NCBI RefSeq assembly: GCF_001073085.1
Contig: NZ_JVFV01000016.1
Location: forward strand, 1-64,000
Length of the DNA stretch: 64,000 nucleotides
Direction of reading: 5' to 3'
Origin: Streptococcus pseudopneumoniae
Lineage (GTDB): Bacteria; Bacillota; Bacilli; Lactobacillales; Streptococcaceae
This document shows positions 47,301 through 57,300 of the stretch, in pieces. Position 1 is the first letter of the stretch; every line of letters starts with the position of its first letter. Under the pieces are notes generated by a model. That model saw nothing but the letters and a program-made list of their open reading frames with translations, had not been told where the DNA came from and did not search any database. A program made the translations under genes and the position numbers.

Positions 47301-49049
47301 ATGAAAGGCAAACATGCAAGTCAAACCCTCAAACGATTAGCAAAAGATTTAGCAAGTCATCCCGTCCTTCTTTTTCTAGCTTTCTTGGGAACCATTGCTC
47401 AAGTGGCCCTATCCATCTATCTACCAATCTTGATAGGTCAGGTGATTGACCAAGTCTTAGTGACGGACTCATCTCAGGTATTCTGGCAGATTTTTCTCCA
47501 GATGATTTTGGTGGTTATCGGAAATACGCTAGTACAATGGGCCAATCCCCTCCTCTATAATCGTCTCATTTTTTCCTTTACTAGGGATTTGCGAGAAAAA
47601 ATCATTGAAAAACTCCATCGTTTGCCGATTGCTCTTGTAGACAGACAAGGTAGTGGGGACATGGTCAGCCGAGTGACGACAGATATTGAACAGTTGGCCA
47701 CAGGTCTGAATATGATTTTCAACCAATTTTTCATCGGAGTATTGATGATTTTGGTCAGCATCCTTGCCATGCTCCAAATTCATCTCTTGATGACTCTCTT
47801 GGTTTTGCTCTTAACACCTCTGTCTATGGTTATCTCACGCTTTATCGCTAAGAGGTCCTACCATCTCTTTCAGAAGCAGACGGAGACCAGGGGGATTCAA
47901 ACTCAGCTGATTGAAGAGTCACTTAGTCAGCAGAACATTATCCAGTCTTTTAATGCTCAAGAAGAATTTATCGATAGACTTCATGAAGCTAATGACAATT
48001 ACTCAGGTTATTCTCAATCGGCTATCTTTTATTCATCAACGGTCAATCCTTCGACACGTTTTGTTAATTCCCTCATTTATGCCCTTCTTGCTAGTGTAGG
48101 AGCCTTGCGCATCATAGCGGGTTCCACTTTGACGGTTGGTCGTTTGGTGACCTTTTTGAACTATGTGCAACAGTATACTAAACCCTTTAACGATATTTCA
48201 TCAGTTTTAGCCGAGTTGCAAAGCGCCTTAGCCTGCGCAGAACGTGTTTATACTGTTCTAGAAAGTCTTGAAGTTACAGAAACCGGTGAAGAAATCATAA
48301 GCAGTGAGCAAGTTAAAGGAGCCATTTCCTTTAAGCATGTTTCTTTTGGATACAATCCTGAAAAGATTTTGATTAAGGACTTGTCTATTGATATCCCAGC
48401 TGGTAGCAAGGTTGCTATCGTTGGTCCGACAGGTGCTGGTAAGTCTACCCTTATCAATCTCCTCATGCGTTTTTATCCCATTAACTCAGGAGATATTTTG
48501 CTAGACGGTCACTCAATTTATGACTATACCCGAGCATCATTGCGACAGCAGTTTGGCATGGTGCTTCAAGAAACTTGGCTCAAGCAAGGAACCATTCATG
48601 ACAATATTGCCTTTGGGAATCCTGGTGCTAGCCGAGAGCAGGTCATTGCAGCAGCCAAGGCAGCGAATGCGGATTTCTTTATCCAACAATTGCCTCAGGG
48701 TTATGATACCAAGCTTGAAAATGCAGGTGAATCACTATCAGTCGGACAAGCTCAGCTCTTGACCATCGCCCGTGTCTTTCTAGCCATCCCTAAGATTCTT
48801 ATCTTAGATGAAGCGACATCCTCCATCGATACTCGGACGGAGGTGCTGGTTCAGGATGCCTTTGCCAAACTCATGAAGGGGCGGACAAGCTTCATCATCG
48901 CCCATCGTTTGTCGACCATTCAAGATGCTGACTTGATTCTTGTCTTGGTGGATGGAGATATTGTCGAGTATGGCAATCACCAGGAACTGATGACTAGAAA
49001 AGGCAAGTACTACCAAATGCAGCAAGCAGCGGCTTTTAGTCCAGAATAG
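47301..49049 (+). CDS. ABC exporter half-transporter B (catalytic-site subunit)
   Basis: 582 residues from ATG 47301, six bases after AAAGGAGG; an upstream in-frame ATG at 47262 lies within the previous gene and is less likely. It has a six-helix domain and an ATPase domain with Walker A GPTGAGKSTL, Walker B LILDEATSSID (normal Glu) and a signature LSVGQAQ rather than LSGGQ. The altered signature complements the Asp of subunit A, so only one ATP site should hydrolyse. Confidence 0.9.
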   Translation: MKGKHASQTLKRLAKDLASHPVLLFLAFLGTIAQVALSIYLPILIGQVIDQVLVTDSSQVFWQIFLQMILVVIGNTLVQWANPLLYNRLIFSFTRDLREKIIEKLHRLPIALVDRQGSGDMVSRVTTDIEQLATGLNMIFNQFFIGVLMILVSILAMLQIHLLMTLLVLLLTPLSMVISRFIAKRSYHLFQKQTETRGIQTQLIEESLSQQNIIQSFNAQEEFIDRLHEANDNYSGYSQSAIFYSSTVNPSTRFVNSLIYALLASVGALRIIAGSTLTVGRLVTFLNYVQQYTKPFNDISSVLAELQSALACAERVYTVLESLEVTETGEEIISSEQVKGAISFKHVSFGYNPEKILIKDLSIDIPAGSKVAIVGPTGAGKSTLINLLMRFYPINSGDILLDGHSIYDYTRASLRQQFGMVLQETWLKQGTIHDNIAFGNPGASREQVIAAAKAANADFFIQQLPQGYDTKLENAGESLSVGQAQLLTIARVFLAIPKILILDEATSSIDTRTEVLVQDAFAKLMKGRTSFIIAHRLSTIQDADLILVLVDGDIVEYGNHQELMTRKGKYYQMQQAAAFSPE

Positions 49050-49081
49050 ACTTTACCTAGTTTCTTAAGCAAATACAAAAT

Positions 49082-49107
49082 AAAAGTTGCCTTCGGGTGA
49101 CTTTTTT
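49082..49107 (+). terminator. Terminator of the ABC exporter genes
   Basis: AAAGTTGCC-TTCG-GGTGACTTT with a six-T tail. Confidence 0.8.
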
Positions 49108-49138
49108 GTTACAATAGCTAGAAAAATTGTGATATCTA

Positions 49139-49288
49139 ATACTCAATGAAAATCAAAGAGCGAACTAGAAAGCTAGCCGCAGGTTGCTCAAAACACCGTT
49201 TTGAGGTTGTGGATAGAACTGACGAAGTCAGTAACACATATACGGCAAGGCGAAGCTGACGTGGTTTGAAGAGATTTCCGAAGAGTAT
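49139..49288 (-). repeat. BOX element 3
   Basis: 150 bases, boxC at the left (ATACTCAATGAAAATC), CTGACGAAGTCAG in the middle, boxA at the right with ACGGCAAGGCGAAGCTGACG. It fills most of the gap before the amidohydrolase gene and ends 28 bases before its start codon, so it may influence the leader of that gene. Confidence 0.9.
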
Positions 49289-49316
49289 AAATTGTCTTTA
49301 GAGAAGGAGAAGCATC

Positions 49317-50576
49317 ATGAAAGTCTTTCAGCATGTAAATATCGTGACTTGTGACCAAGATTTCCATGTCTACCTGGATGGTATCTTAGCTCTTGAAAAT
49401 TCTCAAATCGTCTATGTCGGTCAGGAGAATCAAGAAATTCTCAAGCAAGCAGATAAAATCATAGACTATCAGGGTGCTTGGATTATGCCTGGTTTGGTTA
49501 ACTGCCATACTCACTCTGCAATGACAGGCTTGAGGGGGATTCGTGATGATAGCAATCTCCACGAATGGCTAGAGGACTATATTTGGCCGGCAGAAGCAGA
49601 GTTCACACCAGAGATGACCACAAAGGCCGTCAAAGAGGCGCTAACAGAGATGCTCCAGTCAGGAACGACAACTTTCAATGATATGTACAATCCTAATGGA
49701 GTGGATATAGCGGAGATTTATGATGCGGTCAAGGCTTCCAAGATGCGTTGCTATTTCTCTCCGACCCTCTTTTCTTCAGAAACCGAGACGACGGATGAAA
49801 CCATAGCCAGAACTCGATCTGTCATCGAGACAATCAAAGGCTATCAGGATCCCAATTTCAAGGTCATGGTGGCCCCTCATTCGCCTTACAGTTGTAGTCG
49901 AGACTTACTGGAGTTTAGTTTGAACTTGGCAAAAGAGCTGGATATTCCCCTTCATATCCATGTAGCAGAAACACAGGAAGAGTCAGGGATTATCCTGAAA
50001 CGTTATGGCAAATGCCCATTAGCCTTTCTGGATGAGCTTGGCTATTTAGACCATAAAGCTGTCTTTGCCCATGGTGTGGAGTTAAATGAAGCAGAAATTA
50101 CCCGCTTGGCAGATTCGCAAGTCGCTATCGCCCACAATCCTATCAGCAATCTCAAACTAGCCTCAGGGATTGCACCAGTCGTCCAACTTCAAAAGGCAGG
50201 AGTGCCAGTCGGGATTGCGACTGACTCAGTTGCTTCTAACAATAACCTCGATATGTTTGAGGAAGGACGCACGGCAGCCCTTTTACAGAAAATGAAGAAT
50301 GGCGATGCCAGCCAATTTCCAATCGAAACTGCCCTCAAGGCCCTGACCATTGAAGGAGCTAAGGTGTTGGGAATGGAAGATGAGATTGGTAGTCTAGAAG
50401 TTGGCAAGCAAGCAGATTTTCTCGTCATCCAACCCCAAGGAAAAATCCATCTCCAACCTCAAGAAAACATGCTTTCTCACTTAGTTTATGCTGTCAAATC
50501 CAGTGATGTTGATGACGTCTACATTGCAGGTGAACAAGTCGTGAGAGCTGGGAAGGTACTAACAGTAGATTTGTAA
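49317..50576 (+). CDS. Amidohydrolase, chlorohydrolase/MtaD-type deaminase family
   Basis: 419 residues. Metal and catalytic motifs are NCHTHSAM (HxH), HIHVAETQEE, VFAHGVELNE and GIATDSVASNNNLDMFEEGR. These place it in the TrzA/AtzB and 5-methylthioadenosine/S-adenosylhomocysteine deaminase branch; the natural substrate is not established by sequence. AGAAGGAGA precedes ATG 49317. Confidence 0.85.
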   Translation: MKVFQHVNIVTCDQDFHVYLDGILALENSQIVYVGQENQEILKQADKIIDYQGAWIMPGLVNCHTHSAMTGLRGIRDDSNLHEWLEDYIWPAEAEFTPEMTTKAVKEALTEMLQSGTTTFNDMYNPNGVDIAEIYDAVKASKMRCYFSPTLFSSETETTDETIARTRSVIETIKGYQDPNFKVMVAPHSPYSCSRDLLEFSLNLAKELDIPLHIHVAETQEESGIILKRYGKCPLAFLDELGYLDHKAVFAHGVELNEAEITRLADSQVAIAHNPISNLKLASGIAPVVQLQKAGVPVGIATDSVASNNNLDMFEEGRTAALLQKMKNGDASQFPIETALKALTIEGAKVLGMEDEIGSLEVGKQADFLVIQPQGKIHLQPQENMLSHLVYAVKSSDVDDVYIAGEQVVRAGKVLTVDL

Positions 50577-50677
50577 GTGATACTCTTTCTAATTTTTTAA
50601 AGCTAGGTCGGTGTTGTCTTGACCTCGTTAGCTCTAACAAGTTTATTGAGTGAGTATTTATTGTGTAGGCCGTATAG

Positions 50678-50708
50678 AAAAAAGAAGACTCTGTAAGGTC
50701 TTCTTTTT
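50678..50708. terminator. Bidirectional terminator between amidohydrolase and flippase genes
   Basis: AAAAAGAAGAC pairs with GTCTTCTTTTT around TCTGTAAG. Confidence 0.85.
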
Positions 50709-50754
50709 GTTGCATCATATTTGATTTGAATATTTTTGAGAAGGATAAAGACCT

Positions 50755-52233
50755 CTATCCTCTTTTAATCTTAGCACCAACTAAGTCAAGCGCATAATGA
50801 AGTGTTTTATCTTTGATAATAAAGAGTGTGATGGCGTAATAGATGCCACAAGCTGCGATTGTAGAAAGAACCATGCTAATCATCTTCATCGTAACTTCAT
50901 AGCTATGAACTTGGAAGAGGGTTTTAAAAACATAATAAATTGGGATGAAACCAAGTGATACGATTGTGTAGCGAGCCAGAGTTGTAAAAATCTCTTTCAA
51001 ATCCAATAGTTTGTGTTTTTGAATAAAGCGAATTTCTAGCAGAACTACGATTGATTCAGCTATAATGGTTGTTCCGATGTAGTATGCTGGAGTAAAGATA
51101 TTGTTAAAAAGGAGTAGAGAGTTTAGAATGACATTGACACCGCCACCGATAAAGTAAAAGGCAGTCAAACGATTTTCATGGTCATTAATAAAGATAATCT
51201 GTTTTCCAAGGATTAATTCGATAGCCCAGATAATGGTACGAAAGGCAAAGACACTCGTTACGATTCCTGCTTCTAGATATTTCTCAGAAGAGTAGATAAC
51301 TGTAGCATAGGTTCCTAAAACCATAATACCAATACTGGTAGGAACCATGAGGAAGTAAAAGAGTGATGCGCCCTGATTGACCAAATTTTTATAAGAAGTA
51401 AAATCTTTTTTTCCTAGATAATAACCAAGTCGTGGGATACTGACGTTGATAGCGCCACTAAGAACACTAGCAATCAGCATAACGATACTGGAGGCGATGG
51501 TGTAGTATGAGATGAAATTCTCATCAGGTCCTTTAGTGATGAACATACGATCCAGCAAGGTATAGAGCATATTAGCATTTGCTAGAAGGAGCATGGTTAA
51601 GAGTGGTTTAGATGACTTGAGAAGTTCGATGAACTCAATCTTAACAAAGGAAACCTCTCGTTTAATCCATAGGAAACTGAACAGATAGTTGATAATGGTT
51701 GTCGCACTCATGATTGTGGCATAAGGGACGATATCATCAGGTGTCTTAACGAAGGCAAAGATAGCCACTAACATTCCAATTCGGATAACCAGTGTTTTAT
51801 AAAGGATAAAAGAATAGTTCTCGTAGGCTTCATTCATCCACTCGATATTCAGAAATTGGAAGAGGGCTTGAATTCCAAGGATATAGTAAAGGATTTTCAG
51901 ATTGACAATACTAGTATCAAAATGAATAAAGAGGAAGTAAATTGCAGTTGTCAGAATTGAAGTAATCAGGGAGATATAGAACAACTTAGAAAAGACATAA
52001 TTGATTTTATTTTTATCATCCTTAACCTTACTGATAGCTCGAATCCCATAATTGTATATTCCAAAGGCAGCGAGTGGAATGACAAAGCTTGCCCAGGTGT
52101 TGGCAGTGTTGAAGTAACCGTAATTCGATTTACTAAGAATCCGTGTTAGATAGGGATTAGTAATCAAAGGAAAAACGATATTTAAGATATTGACCAGCAA
52201 GCTAGCCAAAGCATTTACTTTAATATTTTTCAT
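50755..52233 (-). CDS. Oligosaccharide flippase, Wzx/TacF-like
   Basis: 492 residues from ATG 52233 (MKNIKVNALASLLVN); the frame stays open to 52401 but that extension runs over the mecA promoter. About 12 to 14 membrane segments are seen, with NPYLTRILSKSNYGYFNTANT typical of the polysaccharide-transport (PST/MOP) family. From memory it is very close to pneumococcal TacF, which flips choline-bearing teichoic acid repeats. I cannot exclude another Wzx. The ribosome site (AAGAAAG) is weak. It stands alone, with no glycosyltransferase or lic genes next to it. Confidence 0.8.
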   Translation of the reverse strand: MKNIKVNALASLLVNILNIVFPLITNPYLTRILSKSNYGYFNTANTWASFVIPLAAFGIYNYGIRAISKVKDDKNKINYVFSKLFYISLITSILTTAIYFLFIHFDTSIVNLKILYYILGIQALFQFLNIEWMNEAYENYSFILYKTLVIRIGMLVAIFAFVKTPDDIVPYATIMSATTIINYLFSFLWIKREVSFVKIEFIELLKSSKPLLTMLLLANANMLYTLLDRMFITKGPDENFISYYTIASSIVMLIASVLSGAINVSIPRLGYYLGKKDFTSYKNLVNQGASLFYFLMVPTSIGIMVLGTYATVIYSSEKYLEAGIVTSVFAFRTIIWAIELILGKQIIFINDHENRLTAFYFIGGGVNVILNSLLLFNNIFTPAYYIGTTIIAESIVVLLEIRFIQKHKLLDLKEIFTTLARYTIVSLGFIPIYYVFKTLFQVHSYEVTMKMISMVLSTIAACGIYYAITLFIIKDKTLHYALDLVGAKIKRG

Positions 52234-52297
52234 GAAATTTTCTTTCTTATATTCTAAAATAGATACTAGTATTATATCACATTCCAACGCCATTCTT

Positions 52298-52326
52298 TTG
52301 ATAAAATCTGTGAAATCTTGTATAAT
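52298..52326 (+). promoter_or_regulatory. Promoter of mecA
   Basis: TTGATA (52298-52303), 17-base spacer, TATAAT (52321-52326). Confidence 0.8.
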
Positions 52327-52357
52327 AGATAGAACTGAAAGTATGAGGTTACGAACT

Positions 52358-53095
52358 ATGAAAATGAAACAAATCAGTGATACGACTTTAAAAATCACCA
52401 TATCTTTAGAAGATTTGATGGATCGTGGAATGGAAATCGCAGACTTTCTCGTTCCGCAAGAGAAAACAGAAGAATTTTTCTATGCCATTTTGGATGAGCT
52501 AGAGATGCCAGATAGTTTTTTGGATACGGGTATGCTTAGCTTCCGAGTGACTCCTAAGCCAGATAAGGTTGATGTCTTTGTGACAAAATCTAAGATCGAC
52601 CAGAATTTGGATTTTGACGATTTGGCAGATCTTCCTGATATGGATGAGTTAGCTAAAATGTCTCCAGATGAGTTTTTGAAAACCTTAGAGAAAACCATGG
52701 CAGAAAAAACTAAAGACGATATTGAAGCTATTCAATCTTTAGAGCAGGTTGAAAAGGAAGAGGAAGCGGCGCTTGACGAAGCACTTGGAGTAGAAGAAGG
52801 AAAAAGAGAACCGTATATCTATTACATCTTGCGCTTTGACGATTTATCTAGTTTGGTTTCTTTTGCCAAAATGGTTGACTACCAAATGGAAACTTCAGAA
52901 CTCTATAAGATGAATGGCCAGTACTATTTGACAGTCTTAGTTGATGTAGAAAATCAACCTAGCCTTTATCCAGCTTGGTTGTTGGCTCGTATGCGAGAAT
53001 TTGCGGATGATAGTGATATCAGTCGTTCTGTCCTCCAAGAATATGGGCAACTACTCATTAATCATGATGCTGTTCAAGGACTCCAAAAAGTTTAA
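52358..53095 (+). CDS. mecA: Adaptor protein MecA
   Basis: 245 residues from ATG 52358 (MKMKQISDTTLKITI), after TGAGG. The N-terminal target-binding domain (EDLMDRGMEIADFLVPQEKTEEF) and C-terminal ClpC-binding domain (PYIYYILRFDDLSSLVSFAK ... DDSDISRSVLQEYGQLL) are joined by an acidic linker. In streptococci MecA delivers ComX and ComW to ClpC proteases and so restrains competence. Confidence 0.93.
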   Translation: MKMKQISDTTLKITISLEDLMDRGMEIADFLVPQEKTEEFFYAILDELEMPDSFLDTGMLSFRVTPKPDKVDVFVTKSKIDQNLDFDDLADLPDMDELAKMSPDEFLKTLEKTMAEKTKDDIEAIQSLEQVEKEEEAALDEALGVEEGKREPYIYYILRFDDLSSLVSFAKMVDYQMETSELYKMNGQYYLTVLVDVENQPSLYPAWLLARMREFADDSDISRSVLQEYGQLLINHDAVQGLQKV

Positions 53096-53105
53096 TCTAG
53101 AAAAA

Positions 53106-53139
53106 GAGGTTGGGACAAAAGATCCCAACCTCACTTTTT
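53106..53139 (+). terminator. Terminator of mecA
   Basis: GAGGTTGGGA (53106-53115) and TCCCAACCTC (53123-53132) form a perfect 10-base stem, followed by ACTTTTT. Confidence 0.88.
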
Positions 53140-53222
53140 ATTAGCAATCATATTTTGATTCGGTAGCTGATTGAACTTTTTGTTCGTCTTTTAGACTCTA
53201 AGAAGCTCCTAATCATCCTCGC

Positions 53223-53279
53223 GGGGCTGGGACTACGAAATCGAGATTTTATCTATCGATTTCTGTCCCACCGCCTTTT
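53223..53279. repeat. Long GGCTGGGAC...GTCCCACC hairpin
   Basis: GGCTGGGAC (left) can pair with GTCCCACCGCC (right), extended by GAAATCG with CGATTTC, around a T-rich loop. It is a long imperfect inverted repeat with a TTTTG tail, perhaps a second terminator or a decayed small repeat element. No reading frame explains it. Confidence 0.6.
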
Positions 53280-53700
53280 GTTATCTTCTCTGTAAAATCT
53301 AGTTTTTTAAAAATTGGATTCGGTTTGTATTCAAAAAACTGTCATATTATAATTTAAGAGTGAAATTAAAGTTTGATCATAATTTCATGAAAATTTTCTG
53401 AATCATCATCTAAATCTACAAGGACGAAAAAGTGGCTAAAAAATAAGCAAACTAGTAGCTTTAATAGAAGAAATGGGATAGAATTGTAGAAGTTGCTTTT
53501 CGGTAGCTTATAATCGAATTGGCAGACAAATCTTTTAGGTGTAAATGTTGTTAGATCAACGATTTTACTAAACTATTATATTTTTTTGTTTTCAAAGTAT
53601 AATTTATCTTATATTTGAAACTAGATGAATTTGAATCAGTTTTTAAAAAGAGCCCTCATATAGTTTTTGAATCCTAGCAAATGGTATTCCAACGTCTTCC
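53280..53700. other. A/T-rich gene-poor gap before the UPF0340 gene
   Basis: No open frame of useful length, no good repeat and no structured RNA was recognised in this roughly 420-base stretch. It includes A/T-rich spans around 53,340 and 53,580. It may be remnants of decayed sequence. Confidence 0.5.
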
Positions 53701-53704
53701 AATC

Positions 53705-53733
53705 TTGCTAAAATTGATGAAAAACGATATGAT
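53705..53733 (+). promoter_or_regulatory. Promoter of the UPF0340-zmpB transcript
   Basis: TTGCTA (53705-53710), 17-base spacer, TATGAT (53728-53733). Confidence 0.6.
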
Positions 53734-53758
53734 AGAATGAAAAAAAGCGAGGTGAAAT

Positions 53759-54322
53759 ATGGACCAAAGACGGATTCAAACAGAAACACAGCAGATACTT
53801 GAAGATGTATTAGACAAGGCTTCTTTACAGGAGGGAGCACTATTTGTTTTGGGGTTGTCTTCGAGTGAAGTGCTGGGAGGACACATCGGAAAAGATTCGA
53901 GTCAGGAAATCGGTGAATTAATTGTCAAGACACTGTTGGAGTTGTTGGCGGCTAAGGGAATTCACCTAGCTGTTCAAGGTTGTGAACATGTCAATCGTGC
54001 CTTAGTTGTTGAACGAGAAGTAGCTATAAAACATCAGTTGGAGATTGTAAGTGTACTCCCGACCTTACATGCAGGAGGATCTGGTCAATTGGCCGCCTTT
54101 CGCTTTATGAAAGATCCTGTGGAGGTCGAATTTATCAAAGCTGATGCAGGTATTGATATTGGAGATACGGCTATTGGGATGCATATCAAGCATGTTCAAG
54201 TGCCGATACGTCCAGTTTTAAGAGAGATTGGCCAGGCTCATGTGACGGCACTTGCTAGTCGACCAAAACTCATTGGAGGGGCGCGTGCTCAATATCCAAT
54301 AGATCACATTAGGAAGATATAA
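53759..54322 (+). CDS. UPF0340 (TIGR01440, YwlG-like) protein
   Basis: 187 residues. The conserved features include [33 protein letters not shown] and [20 protein letters not shown], with GGARAQYP near the end. The function of the family is unknown; the Cys-Glu-His pattern looks like an active or metal site. AGCGAGG precedes ATG 53759. Its stop is one base before the zmpB start, so the two are probably on one message. Confidence 0.88.
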   Translation: MDQRRIQTETQQILEDVLDKASLQEGALFVLGLSSSEVLGGHIGKDSSQEIGELIVKTLLELLAAKGIHLAVQGCEHVNRALVVEREVAIKHQLEIVSVLPTLHAGGSGQLAAFRFMKDPVEVEFIKADAGIDIGDTAIGMHIKHVQVPIRPVLREIGQAHVTALASRPKLIGGARAQYPIDHIRKI

Positions 54323-54323
54323 A

Positions 54324-57300
54324 ATGAATACTAGAAAAATGCAGTTTGAGAGAGTCATCAAATACTCTATTCGGAAGTTCTCAGTTGGTGTCGGTTCTGC
54401 GGTAATCGGGACATTTCTTTTGGGGGCAAACAACTTTTTAGCTGAAACTGTTGTAGCTAACGAAGTAGCGACACCTAGCCAAGTTCATTACCGTTATTTG
54501 GCTGAACAGGAATTGACAGAAGCAGAAAAAGCTTTGATCCATCGCGAACTCCCTTCAGATTTAAAACAAGATGATGTTGTTTATCTTGTTTACAGAAAAA
54601 AGGAAGTAAATTCTCAACAATTGCCTAACACTGGAAGCAAGGAGTTGGCATTGGCAACTCTCGGTTTTGCAACAGCATCTTTGGTTGTTGTGGTGATGTC
54701 TAAAAAACACCGCAATAAAATGTTGGGTCTTCTCTTTATTGGTGCTCTAGGTGGTAGTTACTTTATCCCTCAATCAGCCCAAGCCTTTGAGAATAAAATC
54801 TTGGTGTCCTACAACCAAACGATTGTTGCAAGTAGTCAAGAGGACTTGGAAAAAGGTGTCATTCAGATTGAAGGATACGAATACGTAGGTTACTTTAAAG
54901 CATCAGATTTCCAAGAACAACCAGAGCAAATTGCTACTGCTAAGGGAACGCAAGAAGCAGGTCATGAAGGTGAATCTCTGATTCAATCAGAACTACCAGC
55001 TTACACAGGTGAGATTAGCGCTAAAGGCACTCAAGAAGCAGGTCATGAAGGTGAATCTCTGATTCAACCAGAAGAACCAGCCTACACAGGCGAAATTACA
55101 GCAAAAGGCACGCAAGAAGAGGGCCACCAAGGTGAGTCTCTAGTTCAACCAGAAGCCCCAGCTTACACCGGCGAGCTTACAGCCAAAGGTACCCAAGAAG
55201 AGGGGCATCAAGGTGAGTCTCTAGTTCAACCAGAAGCTCCAGCTTACACCGGCGAGCTCACAGCCAAAGGTACTCAAGAAGAGGGCCACCAAGGTGAATC
55301 CTTGGTTCAACCAGAAGCCCCAGCTTACACCGGCGAGATTACAGCAAAAGGAACTCAAGAAGAAGGCCACCAAGGTGAATCCCTGGTTCAGCCAGAGTTG
55401 CCAGCCTACACCGGCGAAATTACAGCCAAAGGCACCCAAGAAGAAGGTCACGAAGGTGAATCCCTAGTTCAACCAGAAGCCCCAGCATACACCGGCGAGC
55501 TTAGTGCCAAAGGCACCCAAGAAGAAGGTCGCGAAGGTGAATCCCTAGTTCAGCCAGAATTACCAGAGTATACAGTAGCTGAAGCAACTGTCACAGAAAC
55601 TGAAACTGTAGAAGTCCCATACACAAGAGAGTATGTAAATGACGATACTCGCTACACTGACGAAGAAACAGTGATTCAAAATGGTCAAGCAGGAAGTCAG
55701 CTGATTCATCGTGTCTATAAGACAGTCAATGGCCAAAAAGTTGGGGACCCAATCAGCACGAGTACAGAAACTGTTAAGGCTCCAGTAAACGAAAAAATTA
55801 GTCGTGGTACCAAGGCTATTGAAGGTCAAGTAGAAGAAGTTTCATTTGAAGAAATTCCTTTCGAGACAAGAACAGAAGTAGACAGCACTCTTCCGAAGGG
55901 AACAGAAGTTGTTGCTCAAGCTGGTCAAAACGGTAAGAAAAAGATTACCAAAGTCTATAAGACTCTTAAGGGCGTGAAAACTGCAGATGCTCCAACGATT
56001 TCAGAGGAAGTTGTTGAAGCAGTTCAAGATCATATCATCAAAAAAGGTGATCAAATCCTGACTGAGCCAACGTTGACCCTCACTCATATAGATAAAGAAG
56101 AATTAGAGCGCCGTGCTAAGGTTCGTTACCAATTGGTCAAACCAACAGGTGTAACCATTAAATCTCTTGAAGTTGTCTTGAAAGACGGAGACACTAGCCT
56201 TCAAACAGTCAATATGTCTGAGGGAGATTTGACTGCTAATCTTACAGACTTGAAGTACTACAAGGACTACAAGATTGCGACCAAGATGGTTTACGACCGA
56301 GGAAATGGGAATGAAGAAGTTGTTCTCACGGAAGAACCACTGCGACTGGATTTAAAGAAAATCGAGATTAAAGATATTCTAAGAACGGATTTGATCAAAT
56401 ATGAAAATCAAATCGAAATGGATGAAACTCGACTGACTTCAGTGCCAACCGACTTGTCAAACTATTATCTGAAAGTTACCTCTAATGACCATAAGACCAA
56501 TTTACTAGCGGTTCAAAAAATCGAAGAGTCAACAATTGATGGAAAACAAGTCTACAAGGTAACAGCAGTAGCGGAGAACTTGGTTCAACGTAATGTTGAT
56601 AATCGCTTTAATGAAACTTATACCTACTATATTGAAAAACCAAAAGCTAGTCAGGATGGTGTTTTCTACGACTTTGGAGAATTGATCCAAGCCATTCAGG
56701 CAAATCCTGCTGGTGAATTTAAACTGGGTCAAAGTATGAGTGCTCGTAACGTTGTTCCTCAAGGGAAATCTTACATTACTTCGGAGTTTACTGGTAAGCT
56801 ATTGAGTGATGGAGACAAACGTTATGCTATCTATAATTTGGAACATCCACTCTTCAATGTCATTAATGGTGGGACTATTAAGAACATCAACTTTGAAAAT
56901 GTAGATATTAATCGTTCTGGTCAAAATCAAATTGCGACGGTTGGATTTAACCTTAAAAATAAAGGTCTAATTGAAGATGTTAAGGTGACTGGTTCGGTTA
57001 CTGGTAACAATGATGTTGCAGGTATTGTCAATAAGATTGATGAAGATGGTAAGGTTGAAAATGTCGCCTTTATTGGTAAAGTCAACTCTTTAGGGATTAA
57101 CTCGACAGTTGGTGGTATTGCTGGTTCAAACTATATGGGCTTTGTCAATAGAGCCTATGTAGATGCGACTATTACGGCCCAAAATGCCAATGCAAGTATG
57201 CTAGTACCATTTGTCACTTATATGCTAAATAGTTGGAAATCAGGTACAAAAGCAAGATTAACAAATTCTGTTGCCAAGGGTATCCTTGATGTTAAAAATA

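Noticed and set aside
52234..52401. 56-residue N-terminal extension of the flippase
   Set aside because: It would read antisense through the mecA promoter and start; the family begins at MKNIKVNALAS.
53643..53840. Minus-strand frame ending ARLEDVGIPFARIQKLYEGSF
   Set aside because: The last 25 residues look protein-like, but the upstream part runs over the UPF0340 start and promoter. I cannot name a family, so it is not called a gene or pseudogene.
54939..55586. Regular repeats that might be a CRISPR array
   Set aside because: The units are contiguous, in frame and coding, with no unique spacers and no cas genes.
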